A stretch of DNA of 64,000 nucleotides from Paulownia fortunei (Eukaryota > Streptophyta > Magnoliopsida > Lamiales > Paulowniaceae): the NCBI GenBank assembly GCA_019321725.1, contig CM033116.1, positions 6,590,841 to 6,654,840 on the forward strand, written 5' to 3'. Below, piece after piece: positions 10,131 through 25,100 of this stretch. Positions within the stretch are counted from its first letter, which is position 1. Every line of letters starts with the position of its first letter. Under the pieces are notes generated by a model. The model searched no databases. It was not told the DNA's origin and worked only from the letters and a program-made list of their open reading frames with translations. The translations under genes were made by a program, and so were the position numbers.

Positions 10131-13100
10131 ATGGAGTACATAGACAATTTGCCAAGCATGGATCTGATGCGCTCCGAGAAGATGATGTTTACGCAGCTCA
10201 TTATCCCCGTCGAGTCGGCTCACCGCGCCGTATCTTATCTCGGCCAACTTGGTCTCCTCCAATTCCGAGACGTACGCTCAGATCTCTCTCGTTAACTGTT
10301 TGTTTGTGTGATTTTTATTTACACTGTCAATTAGTATATTTCCGACTTTTCATTATTGGTTGAATTTTTGTTTTCGGATCCATTGTTTTATATCAGCGGA
10401 GTGAAGGCCTAAAAGAGTGTTCAAATTGCTGGGGAAAATGGGATAATATGGTGATAGAGTGGATATATTGATCTAGTGTTGACACTGATGTTGACTCACT
10501 GATTAGGAATGGGTTCTTTAGTAATTGAGTTGTGCTTGTAACAGTTTGCTTTAGATTCCATATGTGTATTAGTAATTACGGTGCTATGCATATAAAATTA
10601 GCTGCACGGCAACAATTGATCCTTATTGAAGGATTTTCAACTATATAAATTTGTCTTTGTTGAGTGGGAGAATGTTTATAGCCGATTCCAAGAGACATAT
10701 TCTGAAAAGTGTGTAGTTAATTTTGTTCCCCTTGTTTGAATTAATTTTTGTTGGTTAACAGTTTTGTTAATGAAATAAATTATGCATACAGCTGGAGTGC
10801 TTGGGGTGTTTTACTGGGACATGTGTAATAGGAAAAGATATTATGCTCAGAACTAAGAAAACTCATGTACTGTTCTGTTGCCAGCATTTAACAGGCGTTT
10901 GATTCTTAAAGGTGTAAATGATGATATTGTTATTTACATCAAGATCTTTATTGTTTGGGGGAATGCTATTGGACAACTACTCTGGGACATTCTTCTGGAA
11001 TTTTTATTTGCAAATCATTTGATGGAAGTCTCCTCTAAGATTATGGTTAATTTTGTTTATTCTGTGTTTTGCTAGTATTTATTGATGCACTCAACTGTGT
11101 TGTTTTTACTGGCAGTTAAATGATGATAAAAGCCCTTTCCAGAGAACATTTGTTAATCAGGTATTGTTCATGAATTGCTATTGGTTGTTGATATTTAAAA
11201 GATATCTCTCTGCTCACTCCTTTTCCTAGATTTTGGGAGTTAAACTTGGATATAAGCTAAGTCCTTTAGGCAATGGCAATCTATCTCCCATTCCTTAATT
11301 ACTTCATTTTGAAGCACATGAGATGGTTCTGACTTTGCAGTCAATTGGACTTTACCAAGAGTGGTTTCTTAATGAAAATAATGTTAAGATGGAAATCAAT
11401 TGGTATAGATTTATATTGTTTTTAGTTGTAGAAAATTCAGTATATCCCTGGAATATATTGCTATAACTGTAAGAATAATGACCATAAAGGTCAAGCATAG
11501 TGTTAAAATTTGTAAGCATTGTTGCTTGAGGTGGCAGGAGATTGTTTTGAAATTCATTTGTTATATTTGTTCATTTGTAATACTTGATGTGATGCGCTGC
11601 ATTTGCTTGCCGCTTCCCACTGATTCTGTTGCCTGCCGGTTGTTGAAACTTTTCTGGTAATTTACATCAAACTTTCCCTACCATTTATGGCATCAATTCC
11701 CTTCTCCTCTCTCTCCCCTCTCTAGGTTATTTTTTCAAAACAATTCAGAAGTTCTGTTTTCTTTCTGTTTGGAAAATATTTTTTCCTAGAAAGACATATT
11801 TACTGATTAATTAATCCAATAGAGGTCTGCCCGCCAAAAATTCTGTACCATCTAAAATTAATCAGAGATAACAATACAAGCAACACTGACATAGTCATAA
11901 CAAAGACTAGTTCCTCCTTTGGTGGTCAATTATCTGGAACAGTTTTTGCTCAACCATAGGAACCTGATTTTTGGGCAGCTCTTGCTGTCTGGTTGAGTTG
12001 GGTAATTTTGATGATCTGAAGCTCAGCCTTTGATTCAGAGTCAGCAACAGCAAGTCTTTTCTCATGAAGAATTGAATTTATTCCCAGCTGTTCATCAGTT
12101 GATAGTTTGCTCTGAAAGACTGGATTCACTACAGATGAACAGTCAAGAGAGCATCATCTGATGAAGCCAAGGAAGTGAGCCGATTAAGCCTAAGTGTTAG
12201 ATATGGGGAAGCCACTTTGGACCTTACAGATACAACTATGTTAACTATGATTTTTTTTTTATTCTTATTTTTTCTTGGGTGGGGGGTGGGCGAGGCCTAT
12301 TGAATGTATGCACTGCCCTAGAAGCCATTTGCAGTACATTACATGTGTACTATTAACCGGTCACGTGCTGATGCATCTTTAGTTCAAAATAATGTGTAAG
12401 TATTAGTGATCTTGTTATGAAGAGAACCATTTACAGTGAAGTTTCAAGATGTCCTGGATATTGTATTCTAAATTTTCTGATTTTCATTTCATGTATTAGA
12501 GAAACAGGACAAACACGTTCTGGTTATTCACTTTCTCCCACATGAATATTTTTGGAGTTGTTATTGAATGTATTAGGCATTGCTAGTATTGAAGGTTACT
12601 AGGGAAATTCTTGTCATGTGCAACTTCATTGCTTGTATTATCCTTGTTTTACGGGCATGTTGTAGATGCCTCTAGAGTTATTCTTTTTTTCAAAGAGAAA
12701 AGAAAGAAAAAAAGAATATGAATTATATTCTTGATCTTATTGGAAAAAGAATCGAACTACTCTTCTGTATACAAAAATCTTCACCATGTGAGTTGTCAGT
12801 CACTTGTGCTCTCATGTGGTTCGTGGGAAGTGATTATCTTCAGATACAGTCGTCCTTGGTTGTTGAAATTTTGTGTTTGGTAAATTGTCCACAGGTTAAA
12901 AGATGTGCTGAGATGTCCAGGAAACTACGGTTTTTCAAAGATCAGATTCATAAAGCTGGTCTAATGCCATCTCCTCATCCGGCTTCCCAACCTGATATTG
13001 AATTAGAAGAATTGGACGTCTGTTTCTTTCTTTCTTTCTTTCTTTCTTCTTCTTCTTGTATTATTACTGTTGTTGTTATCATTATTATTATTATTTATGC

Positions 13101-16100
13101 TTCATCTGCTTGCAAAAATTGACATATGTATGCAAGAAACACCTTTTCCATCTCTTTCCATGCAACTAATTCGGACTACCTTTTTTTTTTTTTTTTTTTT
13201 CTCTCTTTTGATTTTAGATTCAACTTGCTGAGCATGAGCACGAGCTAATTGAAATGAATGCTAATAGTGAGAAACTGCAGCAAACATATAATGAGCTGCT
13301 TGAGTTCAAGATGGTTCTCCAGAAGGTACATTGGCAAATTATTGATGTCTATCTTCTTTTTCTTTGTCAAGTGAAAAAGACCGTTCTTGCAAGATAAAAA
13401 CTTGCTAAACCTTTTAGGTATGAATTTTAAGAATACACAAATATATCAATTGGTAATTAATCAGTAGTACTATCAAGTTTGACATTTATCGAGAAAAGTA
13501 TCATTGAGTTACTTTTCAAGTAGTTCAGATATTTATGATATTACATGTTTTTTTTTTTTTGTCTGGAAATTTCAGAACATTGCAACAGTTTGGAGTATCC
13601 TATAAAGCGCATCACAAGTTTGTCTTACGTAATGCTTATAATATATAGATATTTTGTTCAAAAAAGAAAGAAAAAAATGAGCAAAAATTATAGAAGACAA
13701 GAGAACAGTCATTCACGCAGGCAACAAAGAAAAAAATGATTCTTCTTCGTTTTCATTCACACAGGCAACAAAACAAAAATGATTTTTATTCCTCTTCTTC
13801 ATTCACACAGGTAACAAAGAAAAAAATGAGGAAAAATTAAAGAAGATGAGAGAATAATCATTTACACGGGCAACAAAGAACTAAAATGATAAAAAATTAA
13901 AGAAGACAAGATTTACATGGTTCAATTGATTGACCTGTCTCAACTGGAAACATTAAACAGGAAAAGAATTATTGGAGCAATATCAAATAACAAGATAAGA
14001 TTATTAGAGTAATCCTCTGTTTTTTTGGGGAAGTAGAAATTTTTTTTAGGCTATGTTTGGCTTTGTTTCCCCAAAACAGAACTCTTCCCAATTCTTTCTT
14101 CCAAAACAAAACCAAACATACATCAGATTCTCCAATACATTTTTCTACTAACTCATCACATCAAAACTCATCTCCCCAAATACTTCCCCCAAAACACCCA
14201 AAACAAAACCAAACATTCCCTAATAGTTTTACAATCTTTGAACAGTGTCAATTCATGTCGAAAATGGTGCATTTTGGGTATGCCTGTTGTGAAGGTGAAC
14301 TATATACCAGTCTTCTTTTTGGGAACAAAACTTGAGATGAATGCATTATGCAGGTTGCATGAATTAGATGCCCCAGAAAACAGCAATTTGAAACTCACAA
14401 AAAACATAGAATGGAGAAGTGAAAGAAAAAGTCCATATATTTTCTGGATATTGTGGTAGTGTGTTTTTTTATCATGAATACATGAAGGAAATACTGCAAT
14501 ATTCTCATTGTAAAATTTGCACCATTATAAGTGATATCATCACATGTAAGCGTTTTAATGGTGATTCCAGGCAGGTGACTTCCTTGTGCCTAGTGGGAGT
14601 CATTCTGCAGCTCAAGAGACAGAATTAGATGAAAATATCTATACAAACAATGATTATGCAGATACAGCATCACTGCTTGAACAGGTAATGAGTAATATGA
14701 TCTTTTGTTGCTCAATTACTTTTATGCTTTCTGAATTGTTGCAGATGCTGTATTTATGTAGATTTTCTAATTGCAGGAGATGCAACCTGGACCATCAAAC
14801 CAATCTGGTGTAAAATTTATAAGTGGCATCATTTGTAAATCTAAAGTTCTAAGATTTGAGAGGATGTTATTTCGTACTACAAGGGGCAATATGCTTTTCA
14901 ATCAGGCACCAGCTGATGATCAAATTGTGGATCCTGCATCAAATGAAATGGTCATTATTTTCCCCCTATTTTCTTTCCAATATTGAGTACTTTCTTATTT
15001 GAATGCCAAAGGTCAACCATTTAAAAAGTCAAAAGAAGCTGATATACCAGTCCAGAAATGAAAGAAGAATACCTGTTTTCATTAAACACGTCTATTTCCT
15101 TTTTAAACTGTTATATTTTTATTTATTTTCAATTATTTTTTCTTTTTCAATGACAGGATAGTGTCATATTCTGGATCTCTTTACCGCAAAATGTTTTGAA
15201 TAATTGATGTGTACTTTTGCACCTGCAGGTTGAGAAAACAGTTTTTGCGGTATTCTTCTCAGGCGAGCAGGCAAGAAAAAAAATCCTGAAAATTTGTGAA
15301 GCATTTGGCGCAAACTGCTATCCAGTTTCCGAAGATACAACCAAACGGAGGCAAATAACTAGAGAAGTATGTTGCTGAACAGATTGCTTTTCTGTTCTGT
15401 TGCATTTAGAAAAGATTCAGGCGTACATTTGCTCCAATTGTATTACTATTGTGATAAGAAGTATCAAAAAGACGTGTTTGCTTCATATTTCATTTAATGC
15501 ACATGTTGATTTATGATTACATGCATCAACCCTCTTATTGAGTTGAGAATTGATGAAGAATGCCTATATATTGCGACACAGTTTGGTCCTTGCAAGTCAA
15601 TATACAAGAAGCAAGACCTCAACATTAACGATAGTTTTGTAGGTAACCACTTATAAACATACAATGTGATAACTAAAGGATTCTTACTTCAACACTCCAG
15701 ATATCCATATCTTTCTTTGAGATCTACCCAGTCCAATTTTTCAAAGCCTCCTCATAAAGTTGTGCATATTGTCACCAGTATATTAAGTGGCTTATTCTGC
15801 TCGTATGCATCTTTACACTATTTTTGGTGAATACAAAAGAGCCATTCTTATTAGTTTCTCATTTTCAGGTTTTGTCACGCTTGTCTGAGTTGGAAACAAC
15901 CTTAGAGGCTGGCCTACGTCATCGGGACACAGCTCTCACCTCTATTGGGTTTCAGCTTACGAAGTGGATGGATATGGTAGGATATAATTGTTGGATATTT
16001 CTTCTTTTCAAACTCAACATTACTGCAGGCAAGTGTAGAAACTCAAGTCCATTTCCTTAACTCCCCTTTCTAGGTGAGAAGGGAAAAGTCTATTTATGAC

Positions 16101-19100
16101 ACGTTAAATATGCTGAATTTTGATGTCACAAAGAAGTGTCTGGTTGGTGAGGGTTGGTGTCCAATATTTGCAAAAACTAAGGTACTAGTTCTACTCTGTT
16201 TATGTTATATATATTTGAGATAAACCTAGAATAGCTGCCATTTTATATAATAAGTGAAAAGGATAAATTCCATAATATTGCAGATTCAAGAAGCTTTACA
16301 ACGTGCAACTTTTGATAGTAATTCACAAGTGGGTATAATATTTCATGTGATGGATTCAGTCGAGTTGCCTCCGACATACTTCAGAACCAACCATTTTACA
16401 AATGCATATCAAGAAATTGTTGATGCATATGGGTAAGTGAAAGCATAATCATACTTCTTTGGACATGATAACCTCCCCTCATTTCTTTGATTTCTATTTA
16501 CTGTTGGTTCTTGTCAATTTAGTAAGTAAAATGTATTTATCTATGGGAAAGTGTTGATAAATTGTGCTTTAAATTATGATGCATTATGCCATATTATTGC
16601 TCTTGCATTCTAAGGCACAGAAAGTAGATGACCATGCTGCTAACTTTGTTTCAGTTTCTGCTGAAAACGAATGTTCTCTATAATATGTGGATTTGTTGGT
16701 ATTACTAATTATTTTTGTCCATATTTCTAGGTTCTATGACTAAACAACATATATGGAAACTGTATTTTCCCTGAATAAAGTTTAGCTGATTTCCCTTTTG
16801 GATAATGGAGATCAGGGAACTTGTCTGGATGTGTCATGCTCCCAGGTCTACAATTATTTTCTAGTTGTTTTCGTTAATCAAGAATATTTGTGTAGTTGGA
16901 ATCAATAACAAGGGTAATGTTGAGATGCTGGCCAGAGAGTTTGCGCTCCTTGGTCGCCATACCAGTATCCAAATTCCAACCTGGCGATTTTAGCTGAAAT
17001 TTGGTTCTAATTTGCTGTGATGCACCTAAGTTACTGATTGATGAACCAGTTACCACATTTCAACTTATGGTGTCTTGCCTCATAGTTTTTAGTTGCTTGA
17101 TTGCTGGCAGTATAACTCTTGATTGCTTTGTGTTCACTACATAAGAAAGCTGAGTAAACTGAAGGAGATCAAAATGCAGCATTTGAAATCATGCACTACT
17201 TTTATTGAGTGATTTATATGCAGGTTGGAATCATGGTCTTAATCCTCCACTCTTCCTAAGGTGTTTTTTTTTCCTTAAAAAAAAAATGCAGCCTCTGAAA
17301 TCTATCCGCATGCCATGGTTATTTTACTAAACTATGCCCCTTTGTTCTTAAAAACTATAAAACAGAATTTTATGTATTTCCAGAAAGAGTTCTAAGAAAG
17401 AAAAATGCCTTGGTTAGTGCTTTCCGGTGTTAGACTTTGGAAGATTAGTGACTATATTCTGTCAGATTAAGTGGATTTGGACTATTTAACTTTGGGATAT
17501 GCGGATAGGATGGGTATGAGGTGCAATTAAAGTAAGACTCTCGTGAGCCTCCAGATTCCTTAATATTGCTCCAATTGGCGGAGTAAATTTAAAGTAAGAC
17601 TCTCGGGAGCCTCCAGATTCCTTCATATTGCTCTGATTGGCGGAGTAAATTTCCTTTGAATAGCTTCCTTAGTTATGTCTGAGGATTGTATACCGAGTAA
17701 TGTGAGTTGGGTTTCAATTGGGCTGTGAAAAAATCGGTTGGAATTTCCTTCAAGCAAAAATTTGAAAATGGAAAAAGCCTGAATCTTTGTTTCAATCACG
17801 GGCATCCAGTTGGTCCTTTGTATTCGAATTTTCCTTAAGAGTAAGAAGACAGCTTGCTACACCTGAAGCTGGTTTGTGATTTGCTATCAGCTAATGTATC
17901 CTTGTTGCCTGTGGTGGAAAAAGGGTTTGAAATGACAGGCTTATTTCTATTCTTCCTAGCTCACTTTTTTAACATGCCAGTCTTGAACTGATTAGGTATA
18001 TGGCTTTCCTATTCTGATGCTTTTGCAGTGCAAAGTGTTTCAAAGTTATAGAATAGTTCTTCTTTGTTCCTTGGCATGATTCAGTGATGGTCAAGAAAAA
18101 TTTGCCAAGATTTTTCAACATTTTGGGGCTGTGTGTTGGAGATTGGTGGCTACTAGGGATAGATTGCATGTGGGAATGCTACTGGATTGCAGAAACTTTG
18201 TGTTGTGCTAGACTGCTGATGAATTTGTAAATAATCTCTTTTTTCTTGCACTTTTTTCCAACTCTAATGAGGATCCTGGATTTTAAAGGTCTTCGGGGAT
18301 CAAAGAAGACAACATGCTCAGTAGCGGGAATTTTTTTCTCTTTTTTAAATACTGAGAGCATTCTTTTCGAGTAAGTTTTATGAAATTATCTCTCTGGTAC
18401 TTATGGGTGTTGTAGAAAGAGAATCCAATTCATGGAAATCCATTCTGAAGCAATTTCGGAAGGGATTGAAGTAGTGAGCAATGTTGCGTAATCTTGGTCA
18501 GTGTTTCCAAGAACTTCAACCAAACTGGAACTTCTCTAAAGATTTATTGCCTTAGATATTGAGACCAGTGTATAGTTGGAAGAGTGAAACTGAAATGTGT
18601 ATTGCTTAGTAGAGTTCCTGCCTGATTGCAGTCTCTGATGCAATTCCACATTTGGCAGATTTTTTCTGATTGGGATATTGGTTGCAACTGATGTCATTAT
18701 TCAATGTGAGGCTCGTTTGGGGCTTTAGTGATCTATTTTGATGAAAACAAAACTGTTAAGAATGATATGTTCTGGCAATTAATTAGATAAATTATTATTT
18801 TTCACATACGAGATGAACATATTCTTTTACATGCTTTGGATGTGCTCCCTACTTTAGGCAATAGACTACCCACTTGCTCTTCCACCTGCTATGCAAACCT
18901 GTGAAGAAAGTTACAGGTGCTCCTTAAGAGAGAGTAATTAATAGTTGAGAAAGTTCAGGGGTTCATGCTTTGGATATTGTTACTAATTTGACTTGATATA
19001 TGTTATTGCTTTTATGTTGGAGACGATAATTTGTTTAGCAATTTTTTCAAGAACTCAGCGTTTTACAAGTAATGATGTTGCTTTCTATATCTGTCTGTGC

Positions 19101-22100
19101 TTGCAAGTGCTTAGCTGCGAAATGGTAAGGTACTGATAGAACACTTTATTTTGGCAGTGTTGCTAAATATCAGGAGGCAAATCCTGCAGTTTATACCATT
19201 GTTACATTTCCATTTCTTTTTGCTGTGATGTTTGGGGATTGGGGTCATGGCATATGCTTACTGTTGGGAGCTTTGTTCCTTATAGCCCGTGAGAAAAGGC
19301 TTGGTTCACAGGTATGTTATGGCATTTTAAAAAAAAATTCTTTGAAGGATTTGGTTTTCTTCTTAAACATGAATATGCAAAAATTTATGGATGCAATTTT
19401 ATAACTCCTCGTTACCTTTTTGATGGATATTTTCTTCTGTTGCTCTTGTGCATTCCGTACCTTGTTCCATAAATTTGTTGACAATTGATGCATTTTAAAT
19501 AAAAATTGTTATTCTTTAGTTGGATTCTGAAGTACCTGAGGTCGGTATATTATAAAAGCAAGCTATTTTATGTTGGTTCCTGTTCTTGAGCGTGTCATGT
19601 AGCTAAGTTACTTTCTCTTTAGGACACACATTGGGTGCAGTGGCTGGCCTAAAAGTAAATAAATGGTTCTTTTATTATGCTTATTTGAATTCATTGTAGC
19701 TTTTGCTGTTGACATCTATTGTGGGAAGGAAACTTAGAATTCACTTGCTGGATTATTTTCTGGATAAATAACTTTCTTTTAGAAGAAAAGCAACGAATAT
19801 ATACGAGACTCCTGTCTTTTCTAAGGCTGGAATATAATTTAGTGGGTCGCTACAGCTTTACCGAGTTTTATGAAGTAAATGGCCCAAAAGCGCCTGTGTG
19901 CGTGTAAGAGTTATAAGGAAAGGTAGATTTTCAACCATTTGGCCTGAAAAATTCAATGGTGAGGAACCTACAGAAATATGCATCAGCTTTTTGGTGACAT
20001 CTATACCTACAGTTGCGTACATGAAATAAGGCTGATGAAAGTTTCCTATTTATCTAAGAACCCCAGAAGGTGAAAATTTCTTGTTAAAGAGAGGAGCTAA
20101 ATTGTCATCTGGTGAAAAAGATAGATGCATCCGTCATCCCTCTTGAAACAGCAGAGGAGGCAATCAAACTAGGTTCTGATCCAACCTCTGTAGTGTGAAA
20201 AATCCATGTAAAGCACACAAAATTTCCTAGGTCTGTTGCATTGTGAAGGCACATGCTTGGTGCTTAGCTACCTCAAAGGTAATTTGTAGAAGTAACTAAC
20301 TGAACAAGGAAAGGCACTGAACAAAACCAAATTAACTTAATCAAGGGATAACAGATGTAAGAAATCACCCTACTTAGCTCTAACCTTTTAATTGTTCTGA
20401 TCGGAATTTTCTCGCTGTCAATAACTGATGCCTAGGGTGAGAGTTGAATATTTATAATAAAGGTCTTCCTTGAAAAGAATAGAAATATTAGGTGAAATAA
20501 TTAGGAAAATTAACCTACCACATGTTATACTTATAGACTTTATGATGGTGATAGCAAGTTAACTTCAATTTTGTTTACTGCTTACTTATGTTAATGTTAG
20601 TTATTCTTTTTCTGCTTCATTTCTTCCATGTAATTTAAATTTTTGTTTCCATCAGAAACTTGGCAGCTTCATGGAGATGCTATTTGGTGGCCGATATGTC
20701 CTCCTTTTGATGTCTCTCTTTTCAATTTACTGTGGCTTGATATACAATGAATTCTTTTCCGTTCCTTTTCACATTTTTGGTAGCTCTGCCTACAAATGCC
20801 GAGATGCTACATGCAGGTATGAATCAGTACCCGTCTCTTGGTTAGCTTACATGTGAGTTAAAGTTGTTCTTGTTCTATTAAACTGGGAAGTTTTTTTCCA
20901 AATAAAGCATCAGGTGATCCTTGGCCATATACTGGACATTGATGTGAGTGCATTATTATATTCTTGGAATCTAACTAAGCAGGAGCAAACTAAATTAGGT
21001 AAAGGAAGCTTGTTAACCCTGAGGATTTGACCTCTGGATTCTTTCATTTGCCAGATCTCAATTGACCATTTTAATCAATGGGAAAACTTCACAGCTTTCT
21101 GATATTTCCATGCTTTTCCATTTGGGTCCCCACCTTTCACTTTCACTTTCACTTTCACTATCACTATCACTGGTCAATTGTTCCTTTTTTTTTTTTTTTT
21201 CTCTACTATATGGTAATAATCAGGTCTGTCTTCTTGTACTTGCTTGAATTATAGATCTCATTCTGTTGCTCCCTGTCTCTGTCTTAACAGTGATGCACGT
21301 TCAGTTGGTTTAGTAAAAGATAGAGATACATATCCATTTGGTGTGGATCCAAGTTGGCGTGGAAGTCGTTCTGAGCTGCCTTTCTTGAATTCTCTCAAGA
21401 TGAAAATGTCTATTTTGTTTGGTGTGACACAGATGAATCTAGGAATTATACTAAGTTATTTCAATGCACGCTACTTCAGCAACTCACTTGATATTAGGTA
21501 TGTTCTCTCTCTTCTTTTCTCAACTTTCTAATCGTTTGTAGAGGCTTATTCTTTTGCTTTGTTACCAGGTATCAGTTTGTGCCGCAGATGATCTTCCTTA
21601 ACAGCCTTTTTGGATATCTTTCTCTTCTCGTTATTATTAAATGGTGTACTGGTTCTCAAGCAGACCTCTATCATGTGATGATTTACATGTTCTTAAGTCC
21701 TTTTGAAGATTTGGGTGAAAATAAGCTGTTCTGGGGTCAGGGCGTACTTCAGGCATGATCATTATTCAATCTTGCTGTGATTTTGCTATTATGTAAGTCT
21801 ATACATAAAATAATGCATGCTTAAACAAAAGTTTATTATTAGTAAATTTTTTGCAGGTTATATTGTTGCTCTTAGCTGTTATTGCTGTCCCATGGATGCT
21901 CTTTCCCAAACCTTTTATTTTAAAGAGACTTCATACTGAGGTATTGTTTGTACCCTTTGTTTCTGTTCCTTTCCTTCAGAAACTGCCTTTTTTTTTTTTT
22001 TTTTTTTTTTTTATCTTCTTTTATCTTATCCATCCTGGAAAAGGGTGGAAAATCTTTCCTTTTGAAACTGCAGCATTTTTTTCCTTTATGTTTACATTTA

Positions 22101-25100
22101 GAATTTTTACTGCTCTAAGACTTTTCCCCTCCTTTATCACTGATGTGGTTGCACATGTATTCCTTTTGCCCCCAAACTTGATGACTTCTACTTCTATTTG
22201 TGAAAGTTGTCAATTTAAAGTAGACCTGACCACGGTTCAAGAACCAACGGTTTCAAGGGTCGGGATTTCCCGACCCTTGGCCATCTGGGTTCCGGAACCG
22301 GCCCGCCAGTATCGATTATGGTTCCGGTTAACCGCCAGTTCTTGGTCCGGTTCCAACCCTTGGATTTTTTTTTCATTTTTTTTATTTTGAAAATTTTTTA
22401 ACGTTAATTTTAAAAAAATATTGTTAATTTTTGAACTTAATGAAAAAATTTTAACTTAAATTTGAAAAAAAAATTATTACCTAAAATTTAAATCATCAAA
22501 TGTTTTAATTCTAATAAACTTAAAAAATTAAAAAACAAATGATGCTCAACTTGAAGTCTTAAAGTTTAAACTTAAATTTCAATAAAAAATTTGCACTTAA
22601 ATTTTTTAAAAAAATATTAGCTAAAATTTAAATTATATAATTAAAAATAATTTTAAAAATAAAAAAGGGCTTGATCTTAAATTCAAGAATGAATAATTGA
22701 AGATAAAGAAAATGAAATATGAAAAATCATTTAATGAAACAATTGAAATAGTATAGAATATAGAATATAAAATTGAAGAATGAATAATTGAGAGTAGAGA
22801 ATTAGATAATTGAGAGTTGAGAATGTAGAAATGTGAAAAAAATGAAGAGGGGGAGAGGTTTTTATGGGAAAAAATGCCAAAAAAAAAAAAAGGGTTGGAA
22901 CCGGCGGTCCGACGGGTTGGGTTACCCCAACCCCGTAACCGGACTATGAACCCACGGGCCGGTTACGGGTTGGACCTGTTGGCCCGTGATCAACGGGTTT
23001 TGCCGGGTCCAGTTCCAACCCGGCCCGTGGTCACCTCTAATTTAAAGTTCTTAGTCAGACTTGTTTTTCATGATTGTTCATAGCTGAAGCAAGTTGAGAA
23101 ATAGGTATATCTGCACGTGCTTAACCCCTGTTCTGATCTGGGGTATATGATTGGATTCTTTAGAAACATAAACAAGACAATTGGAATGAAAGAGTGGTGT
23201 GAAATCTATCTGCCATTTTACTTAACTTTTTCTCCTCCTAGAATAATGCAGCTCTTATGTTTTGTTTTAAAACTGAAAATCTACGATAACATACACTATG
23301 TACTGGATATGCGTGTTTGTTTGATGGCTCATGATGTTTTCAGCATCAATGTTGGAAAATATGTATGTTACAGTTTTCCGGAGAACTAGCAACTTGATAT
23401 TGACGAAAGAGTTCAAATATGTACTATTAGATCATAGCTCTTAACTGTCTTTGGTCGTCTGAGTGTAGTTTCAGTCTATTTTCAACAATTGTAATCCGTT
23501 AAAAAAAGTTAGTTTAGTTTCCGAAGGCTTGGAACCTTTGAATCAGTGATTAACTTTGCCATTTTCTTGTGCATATCTAAGAGATTTCAAGGGCGGACAT
23601 ATGGAATTCTTGGAACCTCTGACATGTATAATGATGAGGAGCCTGATTCTGCAAGACAATCACACAATGAGGAGTTCAACTTTAGTGAGGTTTTCGTGCA
23701 TCAAATGATACATTCTATTGAGTTTGTATTGGGTGCAGTTTCTAATACTGCATCATATCTGCGGCTATGGGCTTTGAGGTAGAGCAGTTTCAACATGCTG
23801 TTCTGCACATGTTTCATTCCTTTCTTAGTTTCGTCTTGTAATTGTTATCCTTGTTTCGATACAGTTTGGCTCACTCAGAATTATCAACTGTTTTCTACGA
23901 AAAGGTTCTCCTGCTTGCCTGGGGGTAAGTTTTTGCAAACCATGCACCCTTATGCAATCTGTGTCTTTTTTAATTTAACTTGCATTAGTTTGAATGTCCT
24001 ATTGACTTTTACATGGTGCACAATGACTACTTATGAAAACAAAGATGGTTTTCTTAAAACTACTCCTATTGCATTTTCTCCAATCTTGTAGTGCCTTTAT
24101 TTTGATTTCACTTTCCTCTAATTTATGTTCTATTGTTTCATGCTAAGAAATTTTGACAGGAAAATTTGACATAAAAATGAAAATTCTCTGGATATCTTGT
24201 GTAATAGGATTTCAAGTGTCCTCAATTGATGTGTTCATGATGATTCTTAGCAAATTTCTCCTTGCTTTGCCCCCCTCTTTTGCTGAATGGTGATTTAAAG
24301 TAAAATTGAACAAAAAGCTACTGTTAGCCTTTGATAGGTAGGTGGGCAAAAAATTTACAAGCTTAGTGTTTGTGAATATAGTTAGTAAATTATAGCTGCC
24401 TGATTTTGCATATATGATGCATGTACATCCAGAGGTATTAGAAGACATAGTATGACACTTAGAGTGATATTTTAGCATGTTAAATTGATGGTCACTGTGA
24501 CAATGATAGATGACAGGACGAAACTACAGTTCTATATATATATTAGGAAGCAAAATTAGGGGGAATTCTTGATGGTGAGTGTTATTTTTGGGGAATGTAG
24601 TTGATCTGCCAGTGGCAGCTTTGGGAATCAAAAACATGTATTCATGCTTTGTCTGGCATGGATCTAGATGAATGCCTTGCAGTCATATATCTTTAGTCAT
24701 GATAGAAGTGAATGCTAGAATTCCCACAACAGAGATCATTTACTTGACAAATATAGTGAGCCGTACCTGAAATACATGTAAGTGAAATGTGCAGCAACCT
24801 TTTTAATGTGTTGACACTGTTTAGGAGCCTGACATGTAATCACATTCGTGATTAAACTCTCTTCTATTGCTAGCATATAAAGGGTGTCTTTGTTTGATCT
24901 CAAATGAAAATGCTGAATTAACTAGAGCTAATTTCTAATAAATGGTCATGACCAAGAAGGTGAGAATATGACAATAAAAATGAGATTACTCCACATTAGC
25001 TTGCAATCGTACTAGCACGCTGCAGGCTCCGTACCATGCTCAGTATCAAGTTTCCCTTCTCATTGGCCAACTATTTTACTCCCATTCATGCCAATAATGC

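Noticed and set aside
9830..10262. Minus-strand open frames over the VHA-a1 start
   Set aside because: They are antisense shadows of exon 1 and of the CT-rich 5' UTR.
21851..22390. 179-codon plus-strand frame
   Set aside because: Only its first part is exon 15 of VHA-a1; the rest reads through the donor, a T-run and the hAT end.
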